Shown in pieces: positions 1-7,658 of a stretch of DNA of 16,129 nt (the stretch's first letter is position 1; every line of letters starts with the position of its first letter). Both the position numbers and the translations under genes were made by a program. The stretch is from contig CADBNQ010000162.1 of assembly GCA_902796045.1 (NCBI GenBank), positions 1 to 16,129 on the forward strand, read 5' to 3'. This stretch comes from an uncultured Lachnospiraceae bacterium (lineage in GTDB: Bacteria; Bacillota; Clostridia; Lachnospirales; Lachnospiraceae). The notes beneath the pieces were generated by a model. It had not been told where the DNA came from. It did not search any database and saw nothing but the letters and a program-made list of their open reading frames with translations.

Positions 1-763
1 GCCAGTACCTGTCATAGAGCTCACCATGGCTGCCGTCAGCATCGTATCCGAGTCCGGTAATATAGTTGGTCAGCGCGTCCAGCCAGACATAAACTACATG
101 GCCCGGATCGAAGTCCACGGGGATCCCCCAGGAAAAAGATGTCCTGGAAACACAAAGGTCCTGGAGTCCCGGAAGGAGGAAATTATTCATCATCTCGTTC
201 TTTCTGGACTCCGGCTGAATAAACTCAGGATGCGTATTGATGTGTTCGATGAGCCGGTCTGCGTATTTACTCATCTTAAAGAAATAGGCCTCTTCCTTCG
301 CTTTTGTTACAGGACGCCCGCAGTCCGGACATTTCCCGTCCACCAGCTGGGATTCTGTAAAGAAAGACTCACAGGGAGTGCAGTAAAGGCCCTCGTAATA
401 CCCTTTATAGATATCACCCTGTTCATAAAGCTTCTTAAAGATCTTCTGAACCTGCCTCTCGTGGTCAGGGTCAGTGGTCCGGATGAACTTATCGTAAGAG
501 GTGTTCATCAGATCCCAGATCCGTCTGATCTCCCCGGCAACTTCATCTACATACTCCTTAGGAGTCACGCCGGCCTCCTGTGCTTTGAGCTCGATCTTCT
601 GTCCGTGCTCATCTGTCCCTGTCTGAAAACGGACATCATAGCCCTGTTTTCTTTTAAAGCGGGCTATGGCATCTGCAAGAACAATCTCATAGGTGTTGCC
701 TATATGGGGCTTGCCGGAAGTATAGGCAATAGCCGTGGTGATATAATAAGGTTTCCTGTTCAT
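1..763 (-). CDS. metG: Methionyl-tRNA synthetase, N-terminal 254 residues (C-terminus beyond left edge)
   Basis: Class I aminoacyl-tRNA synthetase that charges tRNA-Met with methionine in the cytoplasm. Translating the minus strand from ATG 763 gives an N-terminus with the class I HIGH-type signature as HIGN at residues 20-23. A TGTDEHGQKI block at 48-57 is typical of MetRS. A zinc knuckle of two CxxC pairs lies at Cys128/Cys131 and Cys145/Cys148, followed by the VYVWLDALTNY segment of the catalytic core. The start is well supported: an AGGAGG ribosome binding site lies 6 bases upstream. The KMSKS loop, anticodon-binding domain and any C-terminal tRNA-binding domain would lie past base 1. The gene is divergent from the lipoprotein gene at 948. 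Family assignment is essentially certain; only the 3' part is unseen. Confidence 0.97.
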   Translation of the reverse strand, partial: MNRKPYYITTAIAYTSGKPHIGNTYEIVLADAIARFKRKQGYDVRFQTGTDEHGQKIELKAQEAGVTPKEYVDEVAGEIRRIWDLMNTSYDKFIRTTDPDHERQVQKIFKKLYEQGDIYKGYYEGLYCTPCESFFTESQLVDGKCPDCGRPVTKAKEEAYFFKMSKYADRLIEHINTHPEFIQPESRKNEMMNNFLLPGLQDLCVSRTSFSWGIPVDFDPGHVVYVWLDALTNYITGLGYDADGSHGELYDRYW

Positions 764-803
764 CTCTGCCTCCTGATAATATCCTATTGTTTTAGTTTGC
801 CCT

Positions 804-851
804 CTGCCGCACGAACTGCGACAGATGAGCAGCCATGCGCCGAGACGCATG
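804..851 (-). promoter_or_regulatory. Two hairpins in the metG 5' leader
   Basis: Read on the minus strand, the metG leader contains a 6-bp stem CATGCG/CGCATG with a 6-base loop (834-851). It then has an 8-bp stem with one G-U pair and loop GTTCG (804-824). Both lie between the predicted transcription start near 852 and the start codon at 763. The leader of about 90 bases is too short for a T-box and I see no T-box antiterminator consensus, so any regulatory role is unproven. The stems may simply stabilise the message. Confidence 0.4.
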
Positions 852-858
852 TTTTATA

Positions 859-887
859 ATTATAGAATAAATAGCACTGTAAGTCTA
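859..887 (-). promoter_or_regulatory. Predicted metG promoter
   Basis: On the minus strand TAGACT (882-887) and TATAAT (859-864) are separated by exactly 17 bases, a 4/6 -35 box and a perfect -10 box for the housekeeping sigma factor. Transcription would start near 852, leaving a leader of about 90 bases before metG. Confidence 0.6.
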
Positions 888-947
888 TGGGTATTTTTAA
901 TAAAATCACCCATGGATATTTGGCGGCTGCTATGAGATAATGGCATC

Positions 948-2714
948 ATGAAACATTATTTGCCACATACCCTGATGAAGTTCACATCGCTCCTGCTCTC
1001 TCTCTCACTCTGCATCCTGATGGCAGCCGGCTGCCAGACCCCGGGTATGCAGACTGCTGACGCACGGTTCAGGTCTTTTACAGACCGCTGTTTTAAGGAG
1101 ATGGCAGGCAGAGACAGCATCCGCCTGCACGCTCTTCTTGCCAGTCCCTCCCGCAGAGGCCTGTCAGATCCGCACTGCTTTCAGGAGATCTCCCTGTCCG
1201 CCAGAAAAGAGGAATGCAGGCTGTCAGCATCCCTGCTGAAAGACCTGCAAAAGATCGACCCGGCGGACCTTTCTGTTGAGAACCGGCTGACCCGGGACCT
1301 CCTGGAGAGGAAGCTTATGGAGTCCGTCGAATCAGAGGACTATCTCCTCTATGAGAGTCTTCTGGGCAGCAGCGGCCTGCCCTCCCGGATCCTGACCTCC
1401 CTGTCCGGCTACTATTTTCGTAATGAAAAGGACGTGGAGAATTACCTTCTCCTGCTGGAGAAGCTCCCGGACCTGTTTGCCCAGCTTGTCCCGGAAGAGG
1501 AGCGCAGGAATCAGGAAGGCTATTATACACCTGCCTTCAGCATCCGCAGTACGATCGACCAGATTGACAGTTTTCTTGACGAGAAGTCACCGGGCCGCCT
1601 TCTGACAGACACCTTTGAAGACCGTCTGGACAGCCTGCCCGGCTTAAGTCAGGCGCAAAGAGAGGCCTTCATCGACAGAAACCAGGCCCTCCTTACAGAG
1701 GAAGTGATCCCTGCCTGCCGGTCCTTAAGAAAAGAGCTGGCCTCCCTGAAAGAAGCCCCGCAGGGAAAAGAGCGCCTTTGTCAGTACAAGGAGGGGAAAG
1801 ACTACTATCAATGGCTGATCAGGCACAATATCGGCACTGAGAGATCCCCCGAGGACTGCATCCTGCTGCTTGAGGGAAAGCTGACAGACCTGCTCTCAGA
1901 GATGACCTCCCTGCACGAAGCCCATCCTGATATGTACACAGACTACCTGGCCTCCCTCCCCCTTGCCGAAGAGCCCGATGCTGTCCTTACAAGACTCCGG
2001 GAAGACATCAGCAAAGACTTCCCCTCCGCCGGGGAGACTGACTGTGCCGTAAAAGAGGCACCGGCTTCCCTGTCGGGGCACGGACGTGCAGCCTACTATC
2101 AGATTCCCCCGATGGATGAGGCCGACCAGCAGATCATCTATATCTACAAGGACCAGCTGTCCGCTAAAGACCTGGTCCCGACCCTGGCCCATGAGGGCTA
2201 TCCCGGCCATCTGTATCAGAACAGTTATGTTATGGCCGGACATCCCGATCCTGTCAGGGCCCTGGTCAGGACACAGGGATATGATGAAGGATGGGGGACT
2301 TACGCAGAGCTGTACAGCTATTCTTATATGGACTTTACAGACACGGACCAGAAGACCGGCAGGATGCTCCGGACCCTCTACCGGGATAACAACCTTCTGA
2401 GCCTGATCCTGCTTTCTTTAAGCGACCTCTATGTCAATTACAGGGACTACGACAGGAAAGCCCTTTCGGATTATCTGTCCGCCTACGGGATTGACGGGGA
2501 TAATGCCTCCTCCATCTACGAATATGTCATAGAAAACCCCACTAACTACCTGGCCTACTCCATCGGCTACTATGAATTCCAGGAACTTTTGACCATGATC
2601 CGGGACCGGCAGGGAGATGATTTTGATATAGAAGCTTTCCACAAAGCCGTCCTTGACTGCGGGTCCTGCCCCTTTGATCTGGTCAAAAAACGATTACTGC
2701 TTGTATTCGACTGA
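948..2714 (+). CDS. DUF885 family lipoprotein, putative zinc metallopeptidase
   Basis: 588-residue exported lipoprotein. The N-terminus has a hydrophobic signal (residues 12-27) ending in MAAGC, with Cys29 as the lipidation site, so the mature protein should be anchored outside the cytoplasmic membrane. The DUF885 hallmark HEGYPGH is at residues 415-421, followed by GYDEGWGTYAE (444-454). The HExxxxH-like pair and the downstream acidic residues suggest a metal-dependent peptidase, which is how the family is usually described; the substrate is unknown. Length fits full-length family members. No good ribosome binding site precedes ATG 948, and an in-frame ATG at 975 would still leave a signal peptide, so the exact start is uncertain. 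TGA at 933 excludes an upstream extension. The next gene follows after 45 bp on the same strand. Confidence 0.9.
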   Translation: MKHYLPHTLMKFTSLLLSLSLCILMAAGCQTPGMQTADARFRSFTDRCFKEMAGRDSIRLHALLASPSRRGLSDPHCFQEISLSARKEECRLSASLLKDLQKIDPADLSVENRLTRDLLERKLMESVESEDYLLYESLLGSSGLPSRILTSLSGYYFRNEKDVENYLLLLEKLPDLFAQLVPEEERRNQEGYYTPAFSIRSTIDQIDSFLDEKSPGRLLTDTFEDRLDSLPGLSQAQREAFIDRNQALLTEEVIPACRSLRKELASLKEAPQGKERLCQYKEGKDYYQWLIRHNIGTERSPEDCILLLEGKLTDLLSEMTSLHEAHPDMYTDYLASLPLAEEPDAVLTRLREDISKDFPSAGETDCAVKEAPASLSGHGRAAYYQIPPMDEADQQIIYIYKDQLSAKDLVPTLAHEGYPGHLYQNSYVMAGHPDPVRALVRTQGYDEGWGTYAELYSYSYMDFTDTDQKTGRMLRTLYRDNNLLSLILLSLSDLYVNYRDYDRKALSDYLSAYGIDGDNASSIYEYVIENPTNYLAYSIGYYEFQELLTMIRDRQGDDFDIEAFHKAVLDCGSCPFDLVKKRLLLVFD

Positions 2715-2729
2715 AAAAAGTGGTAATAT
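2701..2729 (+). promoter_or_regulatory. Possible internal promoter for the DUF6273 gene
   Basis: TTGTAT (2701-2706) and TAATAT (2724-2729) are spaced by 17 bases. The box overlaps the 3' end of the lipoprotein gene and would start transcription near 2736, just ahead of the ribosome binding site of the next gene. It would allow the second gene to be expressed independently of the first. Confidence 0.45.
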
Positions 2730-2759
2730 AAATAGACCTTTGTCGAAAGGAAGAACACT

Positions 2760-4109
2760 ATGCAAAACAGTGAGAAACTTAACATCAAGCTTGAGAATGT
2801 CCCTGAGCCCGACGCGGAAGAGCTGACTGAAGAGCAGCAGTGTCAGGAGCATTACGAGACAGCTCTCCGATATATCAATATTGCGGAACATATGAAGCAG
2901 TATGAGGATCAGGACAGGTATTATCACAGGGCTCTCACCAATCTGAGAAAAGCCAAGAGGCATATTCCGGAAGTGAGACCCATGATCCTGGATGTCGTGC
3001 ATAAGAAATACTATGCCCGGGCAAGAGGTAAGATCTCCATGTACCAGGAGGCCTCGAGCATCAGAGACCATGCCAGAACACCGACTGATTACTATACTGC
3101 CCAGTCCATTTTTGACCGGATCCATGCTTTTGAACAGCAGCATATCATCCAGGAGAAGTATGTTGATCCCAAGCTCTATGCAGAGGCCCTCGAGTGTTCC
3201 GATTCCAAAGAACAGTCCGTCCTTTGCGGCAAGCTGGCGGAAGAGATGAACGCGAAGCAGCGCAGGGCCAGCCTGCTCAGAAGCTGCTTCATCCTGCTGG
3301 CGGTGATCGCCCTGCTGGCATTTTCCCGCACCATCGCCTTCCGGATCTGCCTGGGACAGTTCTGCGCCATCACCCACCATTACGGCAGGGCGGCCTCCTG
3401 TTACAAATACGTCTATGACAGGACAGGTAATCCTGAAGACCTGGAGAAGTTCAAGAGCTATCTCTATCAGGGCGCAGTCAGGGATTCCCGGTCAAGGAAC
3501 CGGGAAGACATCAGGAATGCTTTCCGTGAGCTGGCCCATCTGAATTATAAAGACAGTGAGGAACGACTGGTCAAGATGGAGAGGGAAAGGATCGCAGAGC
3601 TCCCTGACGGGGAGAAGATCCGGTTCGGAGAGGTAAACTGGCGCATCCTTGCCCATAAAGGCAAGAAAGCATTGCTCTTAAAGGACAAGACCCAGGGAGG
3701 TGTTCCTTTCAACACCGGCGGCGGTTCGGTCCTCTGGGAGAACTCCACAGTGAGAACCTGGCTCAACCAGGTATATATCACGGAGCTGTTTCCTTTTCCA
3801 CTTGAACAGGAGATCATCATAGACAGCACCGTCCCTCCGGGAGATAATCCCATCTTCGGGACAAAGGGCGGAAGCCCTACCACCGACAAACTCTTTTTCA
3901 TGAGTACGGACGAATTCCTCAAGTATGGAGGAGATATCGAGATCCTTCCTGAGACCCAGAACCTCTGGTGGCTGAGAACACCAGGCAGCATGCCGGGTAC
4001 TATGTCCTTTGTCTCTTCCAACAAAGATGTGATGAGCTACGGATATGATGTGGGAAGTGATGAGATCAAGGTGAGACCGGCCATCTGGGTGGATACCTCA
4101 GGCGAGTGA
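2760..4109 (+). CDS. Single-pass membrane protein with C-terminal DUF6273 domain
   Basis: 449 residues, function unknown. The N-terminal part (about 20-165) is charged and helical, with repeat-like segments rich in Tyr and Ala that resemble TPR-type helical pairs. One membrane segment lies at about 172-195. After it come further helices (about 200-275) and then a domain from about 283 to the end with the DUF6273 pattern: FGEVNWRIL, a VRTWLN segment, FMSTDEFLKYGG, WWLRTPG and KVRPAIWVD. No signal peptide precedes the single membrane helix, so the helical part is probably cytoplasmic and the DUF6273 domain extracellular (type II topology, inferred). An AAGGAAG ribosome binding site lies 8 bases before ATG 2760. 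It follows the DUF885 lipoprotein by 45 bp on the same strand and may be partly co-transcribed. Several such proteins occur in gut Clostridia, with no established role that I know of. Confidence 0.85.
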   Translation: MQNSEKLNIKLENVPEPDAEELTEEQQCQEHYETALRYINIAEHMKQYEDQDRYYHRALTNLRKAKRHIPEVRPMILDVVHKKYYARARGKISMYQEASSIRDHARTPTDYYTAQSIFDRIHAFEQQHIIQEKYVDPKLYAEALECSDSKEQSVLCGKLAEEMNAKQRRASLLRSCFILLAVIALLAFSRTIAFRICLGQFCAITHHYGRAASCYKYVYDRTGNPEDLEKFKSYLYQGAVRDSRSRNREDIRNAFRELAHLNYKDSEERLVKMERERIAELPDGEKIRFGEVNWRILAHKGKKALLLKDKTQGGVPFNTGGGSVLWENSTVRTWLNQVYITELFPFPLEQEIIIDSTVPPGDNPIFGTKGGSPTTDKLFFMSTDEFLKYGGDIEILPETQNLWWLRTPGSMPGTMSFVSSNKDVMSYGYDVGSDEIKVRPAIWVDTSGE

Positions 4110-4170
4110 GCGCTGGAGATTTAACCACCTGTGTGAGGCCGGAAAGCCTGACAGAGGCATATGACTGACA

Positions 4171-4184
4171 AGATAATATTATCT
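4171..4184. repeat. 14-bp perfect palindrome AGATAATATTATCT
   Basis: Perfect dyad with no spacer, in the 3' intergenic region between two convergent genes, 6 bases before the long terminator hairpin. At a gene end it is unlikely to be an operator for either neighbour. It may be part of termination or chance in an AT-rich stretch. Confidence 0.4.
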
Positions 4185-4190
4185 ATCTAA

Positions 4191-4262
4191 AAAAGGGGAT
4201 GATCCTGCGAGACATCTGCAGCCTTTAAGGCCGGCATGTCCTCGTATGGATCATCCCCTTTT
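4191..4262. terminator. Long bidirectional terminator between the DUF6273 gene and fhs
   Basis: Perfect 15-bp inverted repeat (4191-4205 with 4248-4262: AAAAGGGGATGATCC and its complement) enclosing 42 bases that can fold further. CGAG pairs with CTCG, ACAT with ATGT, and GCCT with AGGC around a TTA loop, giving a nearly continuous hairpin of about 72 bases. T runs follow the GC part on both strands, as expected for a terminator shared by convergent genes. It begins 13 bases after the fhs stop codon and 81 bases after the DUF6273 gene. The extra inner structure is larger than a usual terminator. Confidence 0.85.
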
Positions 4263-4275
4263 ATTCACGGTATGA

Positions 4276-5946
4276 TCAGAACAGTCCTGTGATCTTTCCT
4301 GAATCATCCACATCTATGCTGTAGGCAGCCGGTTTTTTGGGAAGGCCCGGCATGGTCATGATGGCACCGGTCAGCACGACCACAAAACCTGCCCCTGCAT
4401 TCACATAGGCATCTCTGACACTGATATTGTAGTTCTGCGGGCGGCCCAGCTTTGTCTGGTCATCTGACAGAGAGTACTGGGTCTTGGCCATACATACCGG
4501 CAGCTTGCCATAGCCCATCTCTGAGATCTTGTCCAGCATCTTCTCAGCTGCAGCTACATAGGTGACGCCGTCTGCACCGTAGATTTCCCTGGCGACAGTC
4601 TCAATCTTCTCTTTCAGAGGCATGTCATCCTCGTAAAGCACGTGGAACTGGCTTTCCTTCTCATCAAGGGTCTTAAGGACCTTCTCAGCCAGGTCGATTC
4701 CGCCTTCGCCTCCCTTTGCCCATACTTCTGACAGGGCAAACTCGCACCCTCTCTCTTCACAGAAATTCCTGATATACTCATGTTCGGCCGGGGTGTCCGT
4801 GAGGAAGGAGTTTAAGGTGACAACGATAGGCACACCATACTTGTGCAGGTTCTCGATGTGCTTCTCGAGATTGCAGATACCTCTGGCCAGGGCATCCAGG
4901 TCTTCCTTTTCAAGCTCTGTCTTCGGCACTCCTCCGTTATACTTCAGCGCCCGCACTGTTGCCACAAGTACGACAGCGTCCGGTTTGAGGTCTGCCATCC
5001 GGCACTTGATATCCATGAATTTCTCAGCACCCAGATCGGCACCAAAGCCTGCCTCCGTGATGACGATATCGGCCATCTTGAGGGCCGCTTTTGTTGCCCT
5101 GACACTGTTGCAGCCATGGGCGATGTTGGCGAAGGGACCGCCGTGAACGATACATCCGGTGTGCTCCAGAGTCTGGATCAGGTTAGGCTTGATGGCATCC
5201 TTGAGCAGGGCTGCCATTGATCCGACAGCATTCAGCTGCCCTGCCGTGACAGGCTGGCCGTCCATGTTGTAGCCGATCACGATCCTGGCAAGACGTCTCT
5301 TGAGATCCGCCATATCTTCTGCCAGACAGAGGATGGCCATGATCTCCGTAGCCACGGTGATCACAAAATGATCCTCCCTGACGAAGCCGTCTGCTTTACT
5401 TCCCAAGCCTACCACGATATTTCTGAGCGCCCGGTCATTCATATCAAGGCATCTCTTCCAGATGATCTGCCTGGTATCGATGCGTAGCTCGTTGCCCTGG
5501 TGGATATGGTTGTCAACGATAGCTGCCAGCAGGTTATTGGCGGAGGTGATAGCGTGGAAGTCCCCTGTAAAATGAAGGTTCAGGTCCTCCATGGGCACTG
5601 CCTGAGCATAGCCGCCGCCGGCTGCTCCACCCTTGATCCCGAAGCAGGGTCCCAGAGAAGGCTCTCTCAGGGCAAGCAGGCACTTCTTGTCCAGGCGGGC
5701 CAGGGCCTGGGCAAGGCCGATACTGGTTGTAGTCTTACCCTCGCCTGCAGGTGTGGGATTGATCGCAGTCACAAGGACCAGCTTCCCGTCCGGATGATCT
5801 TTGACCCTGTCTAAAAGCTCATCGGAAAACTTGGCCTTATACTTGCCGTATAACTCCAGTTCATCCTCTGTGATGCCATAGGCTGCGGCAACCTCCTTGA
5901 TGGGAAGCATCGTGGATTCCTGGGCAATCTGAATATCTGTTTTCAT
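4276..5946 (-). CDS. fhs: Formate--tetrahydrofolate ligase
   Basis: ATP-dependent ligation of formate to tetrahydrofolate, giving 10-formyl-THF. This enzyme feeds purine and formyl-Met-tRNA synthesis and is the formate-fixing step of the methyl branch in acetogens. The 556-residue length matches the family. The P-loop-like ATP site TPAGEGKTTT is at residues 65-74. A long conserved block follows (LREPSLGPCFGIKGGAAGGG), then the GDFHAITSANNLLAA and GGPFANIAHGCNSV segments typical of FTHFS. A GAGGAGG ribosome binding site precedes ATG 5946. The gene lies 27 bp downstream of gltX on the same strand, so the two are likely co-transcribed from the gltX promoter, and it ends at a strong terminator. 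Presence of fhs alone does not prove acetogenesis, since many heterotrophic Clostridia carry it. Confidence 0.98.
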   Translation of the reverse strand: MKTDIQIAQESTMLPIKEVAAAYGITEDELELYGKYKAKFSDELLDRVKDHPDGKLVLVTAINPTPAGEGKTTTSIGLAQALARLDKKCLLALREPSLGPCFGIKGGAAGGGYAQAVPMEDLNLHFTGDFHAITSANNLLAAIVDNHIHQGNELRIDTRQIIWKRCLDMNDRALRNIVVGLGSKADGFVREDHFVITVATEIMAILCLAEDMADLKRRLARIVIGYNMDGQPVTAGQLNAVGSMAALLKDAIKPNLIQTLEHTGCIVHGGPFANIAHGCNSVRATKAALKMADIVITEAGFGADLGAEKFMDIKCRMADLKPDAVVLVATVRALKYNGGVPKTELEKEDLDALARGICNLEKHIENLHKYGVPIVVTLNSFLTDTPAEHEYIRNFCEERGCEFALSEVWAKGGEGGIDLAEKVLKTLDEKESQFHVLYEDDMPLKEKIETVAREIYGADGVTYVAAAEKMLDKISEMGYGKLPVCMAKTQYSLSDDQTKLGRPQNYNISVRDAYVNAGAGFVVVLTGAIMTMPGLPKKPAAYSIDVDDSGKITGLF

Positions 5947-5973
5947 TTTCTGGTATCCTCCTCTCGTTTACCT

Positions 5974-7446
5974 TCAATCTGAGTCTGATGGAGACTCGTT
6001 CTCTATCTTCCTGACTGCCGCTTCAATCCTGGCAATCGTCTCTTCTTTACCGATAACCTCCATGATCTCGGTGGCGCCCCCCGGAGTCATCTGCTTCCCT
6101 GAAAGGGCTGTGCGCAGAGGCCACATGACATAACCGTTTTTATAACCATGATCCGATGCGTACTGCTTAAGGACCTGGAAAAGCGCGTCATTGGAGTAAT
6201 CCTCCTGGTCCCTGAGCAGCGGCAGTATGTCTTTGAGGACCTGGAGACCCTTTGCAGGGTCCGTTTTATTCTTCTTGTGAGAATACATGGATACATCATA
6301 CTCCGGAACGGCCTCAAAGAAATCAATCTTATCCCTGATCTCAGGGAAAGTCTCGATCCTGGTCCTGACCAGCTCTGAGATCTTCTTCAGGTCATAATCC
6401 TTTGTGATGACCTCCCTGATATATGGCTCTGCCATGGAGTAGAACAGGTCCGGATCCATAGCCTTTAAGTATTCCCCGTTCATCCAGCGCAGCTTGACCA
6501 TGTCAAAGACAGCAGGCGACTTGCTGATATGCCTGTAATCAAAAGCCTCCACCAGTTCAGGAAGAGAGAAGATCTCCCTGTTGTCCGGAGAGCTCCAGCC
6601 CAGCAATGCCACAAAATTCACAATAGCCTCAGAGACAAATCCCTGTTCAAGCAGGTCCTCGTAGGAGGAATGGCCTGAACGCTTCGACAGCTTCTGGTGG
6701 TCTTCGTTGGTGATCAGCGGGCAATGGATGTATTTAGGCTCCTCCCAGCCAAAGGCCTGATAGAGCCGGGTGTACTTGGGAGCTGAGGAAAGGTATTCAT
6801 TTCCCCTGACAACGTGGGTGATCTTCATCAGGTGATCATCCACAACATTGGCAAAATTATAGGTAGGATACCCGTCGGACTTGATGAGGATCATGTCGTC
6901 GAGCTCCTCATTAGGCTGGGAGATATCCCCGTAAATCTCATCGTGGAAGGTTGTCACGCCCTCATTCGGTATGTTGGCCCGGATCACAAAGGGCCTGCCT
7001 GCATCAAGGTTGGCCTGGATCTCCTCCCTGGAAAGGTGGAGACAATGCTTGTCATAGCTGCTGATCTCCTTGTCTCCCACCACTGTTTTCAAAGAATCCA
7101 GCCTTTCCTGGTCACAAAAGCAATAGTAGGCCTCTCCCTTGTCAATCAGTTCCTTCGCATATTTCATATATAAACCGGACTTACATCTCTCGCTCTGGAT
7201 ATATGGTCCGTAGCCTCCGTCCCTGTCGGGCCCCTCATCGTGGATAAGGCCAGTGGACTCCAGGGTGCGGTAGATGATCTGAAGCGCTTCCTCATAATAG
7301 CGTTCCTGGTCAGTATCCTCTATCCTTAAAATAAACTTCCCTCCGTCATGCTTGGCAATAAGATATGTATACAAAGCGGTGCGGAGGTTCCCGACATGCA
7401 TCCTTCCGGTAGGACTAGGTGCAAATCTTGTCCTGATCTCGCCCAT
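5974..7446 (-). CDS. gltX: Glutamyl-tRNA synthetase
   Basis: Class I synthetase charging tRNA-Glu. In most Firmicutes the enzyme is non-discriminating and also makes Glu-tRNA-Gln for GatCAB; whether that holds here cannot be read from the sequence. From ATG 7446 the protein is 490 residues. FAPSPTGRMHVGN (8-20) carries the HIGH-type motif as HVGN, and KLSKR (252-256) is the KMSKS loop. A zinc-binding pattern CxCx23CxH is present at Cys109, Cys111, Cys135 and His137, close to that of the E. coli enzyme. An upstream in-frame ATG at 7476 would add ten basic residues (MRYRKRGKPL). I prefer 7446 because a GAGAGGG ribosome binding site lies about 9 bases before it and family N-termini begin here. 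It is first in a gltX-fhs operon. Confidence 0.97.
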   Translation of the reverse strand: MGEIRTRFAPSPTGRMHVGNLRTALYTYLIAKHDGGKFILRIEDTDQERYYEEALQIIYRTLESTGLIHDEGPDRDGGYGPYIQSERCKSGLYMKYAKELIDKGEAYYCFCDQERLDSLKTVVGDKEISSYDKHCLHLSREEIQANLDAGRPFVIRANIPNEGVTTFHDEIYGDISQPNEELDDMILIKSDGYPTYNFANVVDDHLMKITHVVRGNEYLSSAPKYTRLYQAFGWEEPKYIHCPLITNEDHQKLSKRSGHSSYEDLLEQGFVSEAIVNFVALLGWSSPDNREIFSLPELVEAFDYRHISKSPAVFDMVKLRWMNGEYLKAMDPDLFYSMAEPYIREVITKDYDLKKISELVRTRIETFPEIRDKIDFFEAVPEYDVSMYSHKKNKTDPAKGLQVLKDILPLLRDQEDYSNDALFQVLKQYASDHGYKNGYVMWPLRTALSGKQMTPGGATEIMEVIGKEETIARIEAAVRKIENESPSDSD

Positions 7447-7502
7447 AAGCGGTTTCCCTCTCTTTCTGTATCGCACTTTAAGTGATATGATTACTGAGCG
7501 TT

Positions 7503-7531
7503 ATTATAATATAAATCATTCTCCCGCACAA
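7503..7531 (-). promoter_or_regulatory. Predicted gltX-fhs promoter
   Basis: On the minus strand TTGTGC (7526-7531) and a perfect TATAAT (7503-7508) are 17 bases apart. Transcription would begin near 7496, about 50 bases before the gltX start. No T-box or other riboswitch fits in so short a leader. Confidence 0.75.
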
Positions 7532-7601
7532 GGGGCAACCTCCCGCAAATGTAAATGGCAGAAAACTGATTTGATGAAAATAATTTGCGAAAAAAGGCAT
7601 C

Positions 7602-7629
7602 TTGTGATACTCTTGAACTGAATTATGAC
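7602..7629 (+). promoter_or_regulatory. Weak promoter candidate for the DUF4203-like gene
   Basis: TTGTGA (7602-7607) and TATGAC (7624-7629) with 16-base spacing, each matching the consensus at four of six positions. It is the best candidate in the region upstream of the membrane protein gene, but not strong. Confidence 0.3.
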
Positions 7630-7658
7630 GCATAGAAGGACAAAGGAAGGTGGATACG

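Noticed and set aside
26..859. Long plus-strand open frame over the left end
   Set aside because: It is antisense to metG, whose motifs are unmistakable on the minus strand; the plus-strand translation has no recognisable domain.
887..913. ATGGGT/ACCCAT inverted repeat upstream of the lipoprotein gene
   Set aside because: Six-base arms with a 15-base AT-rich loop; too weak to call an operator or structure.
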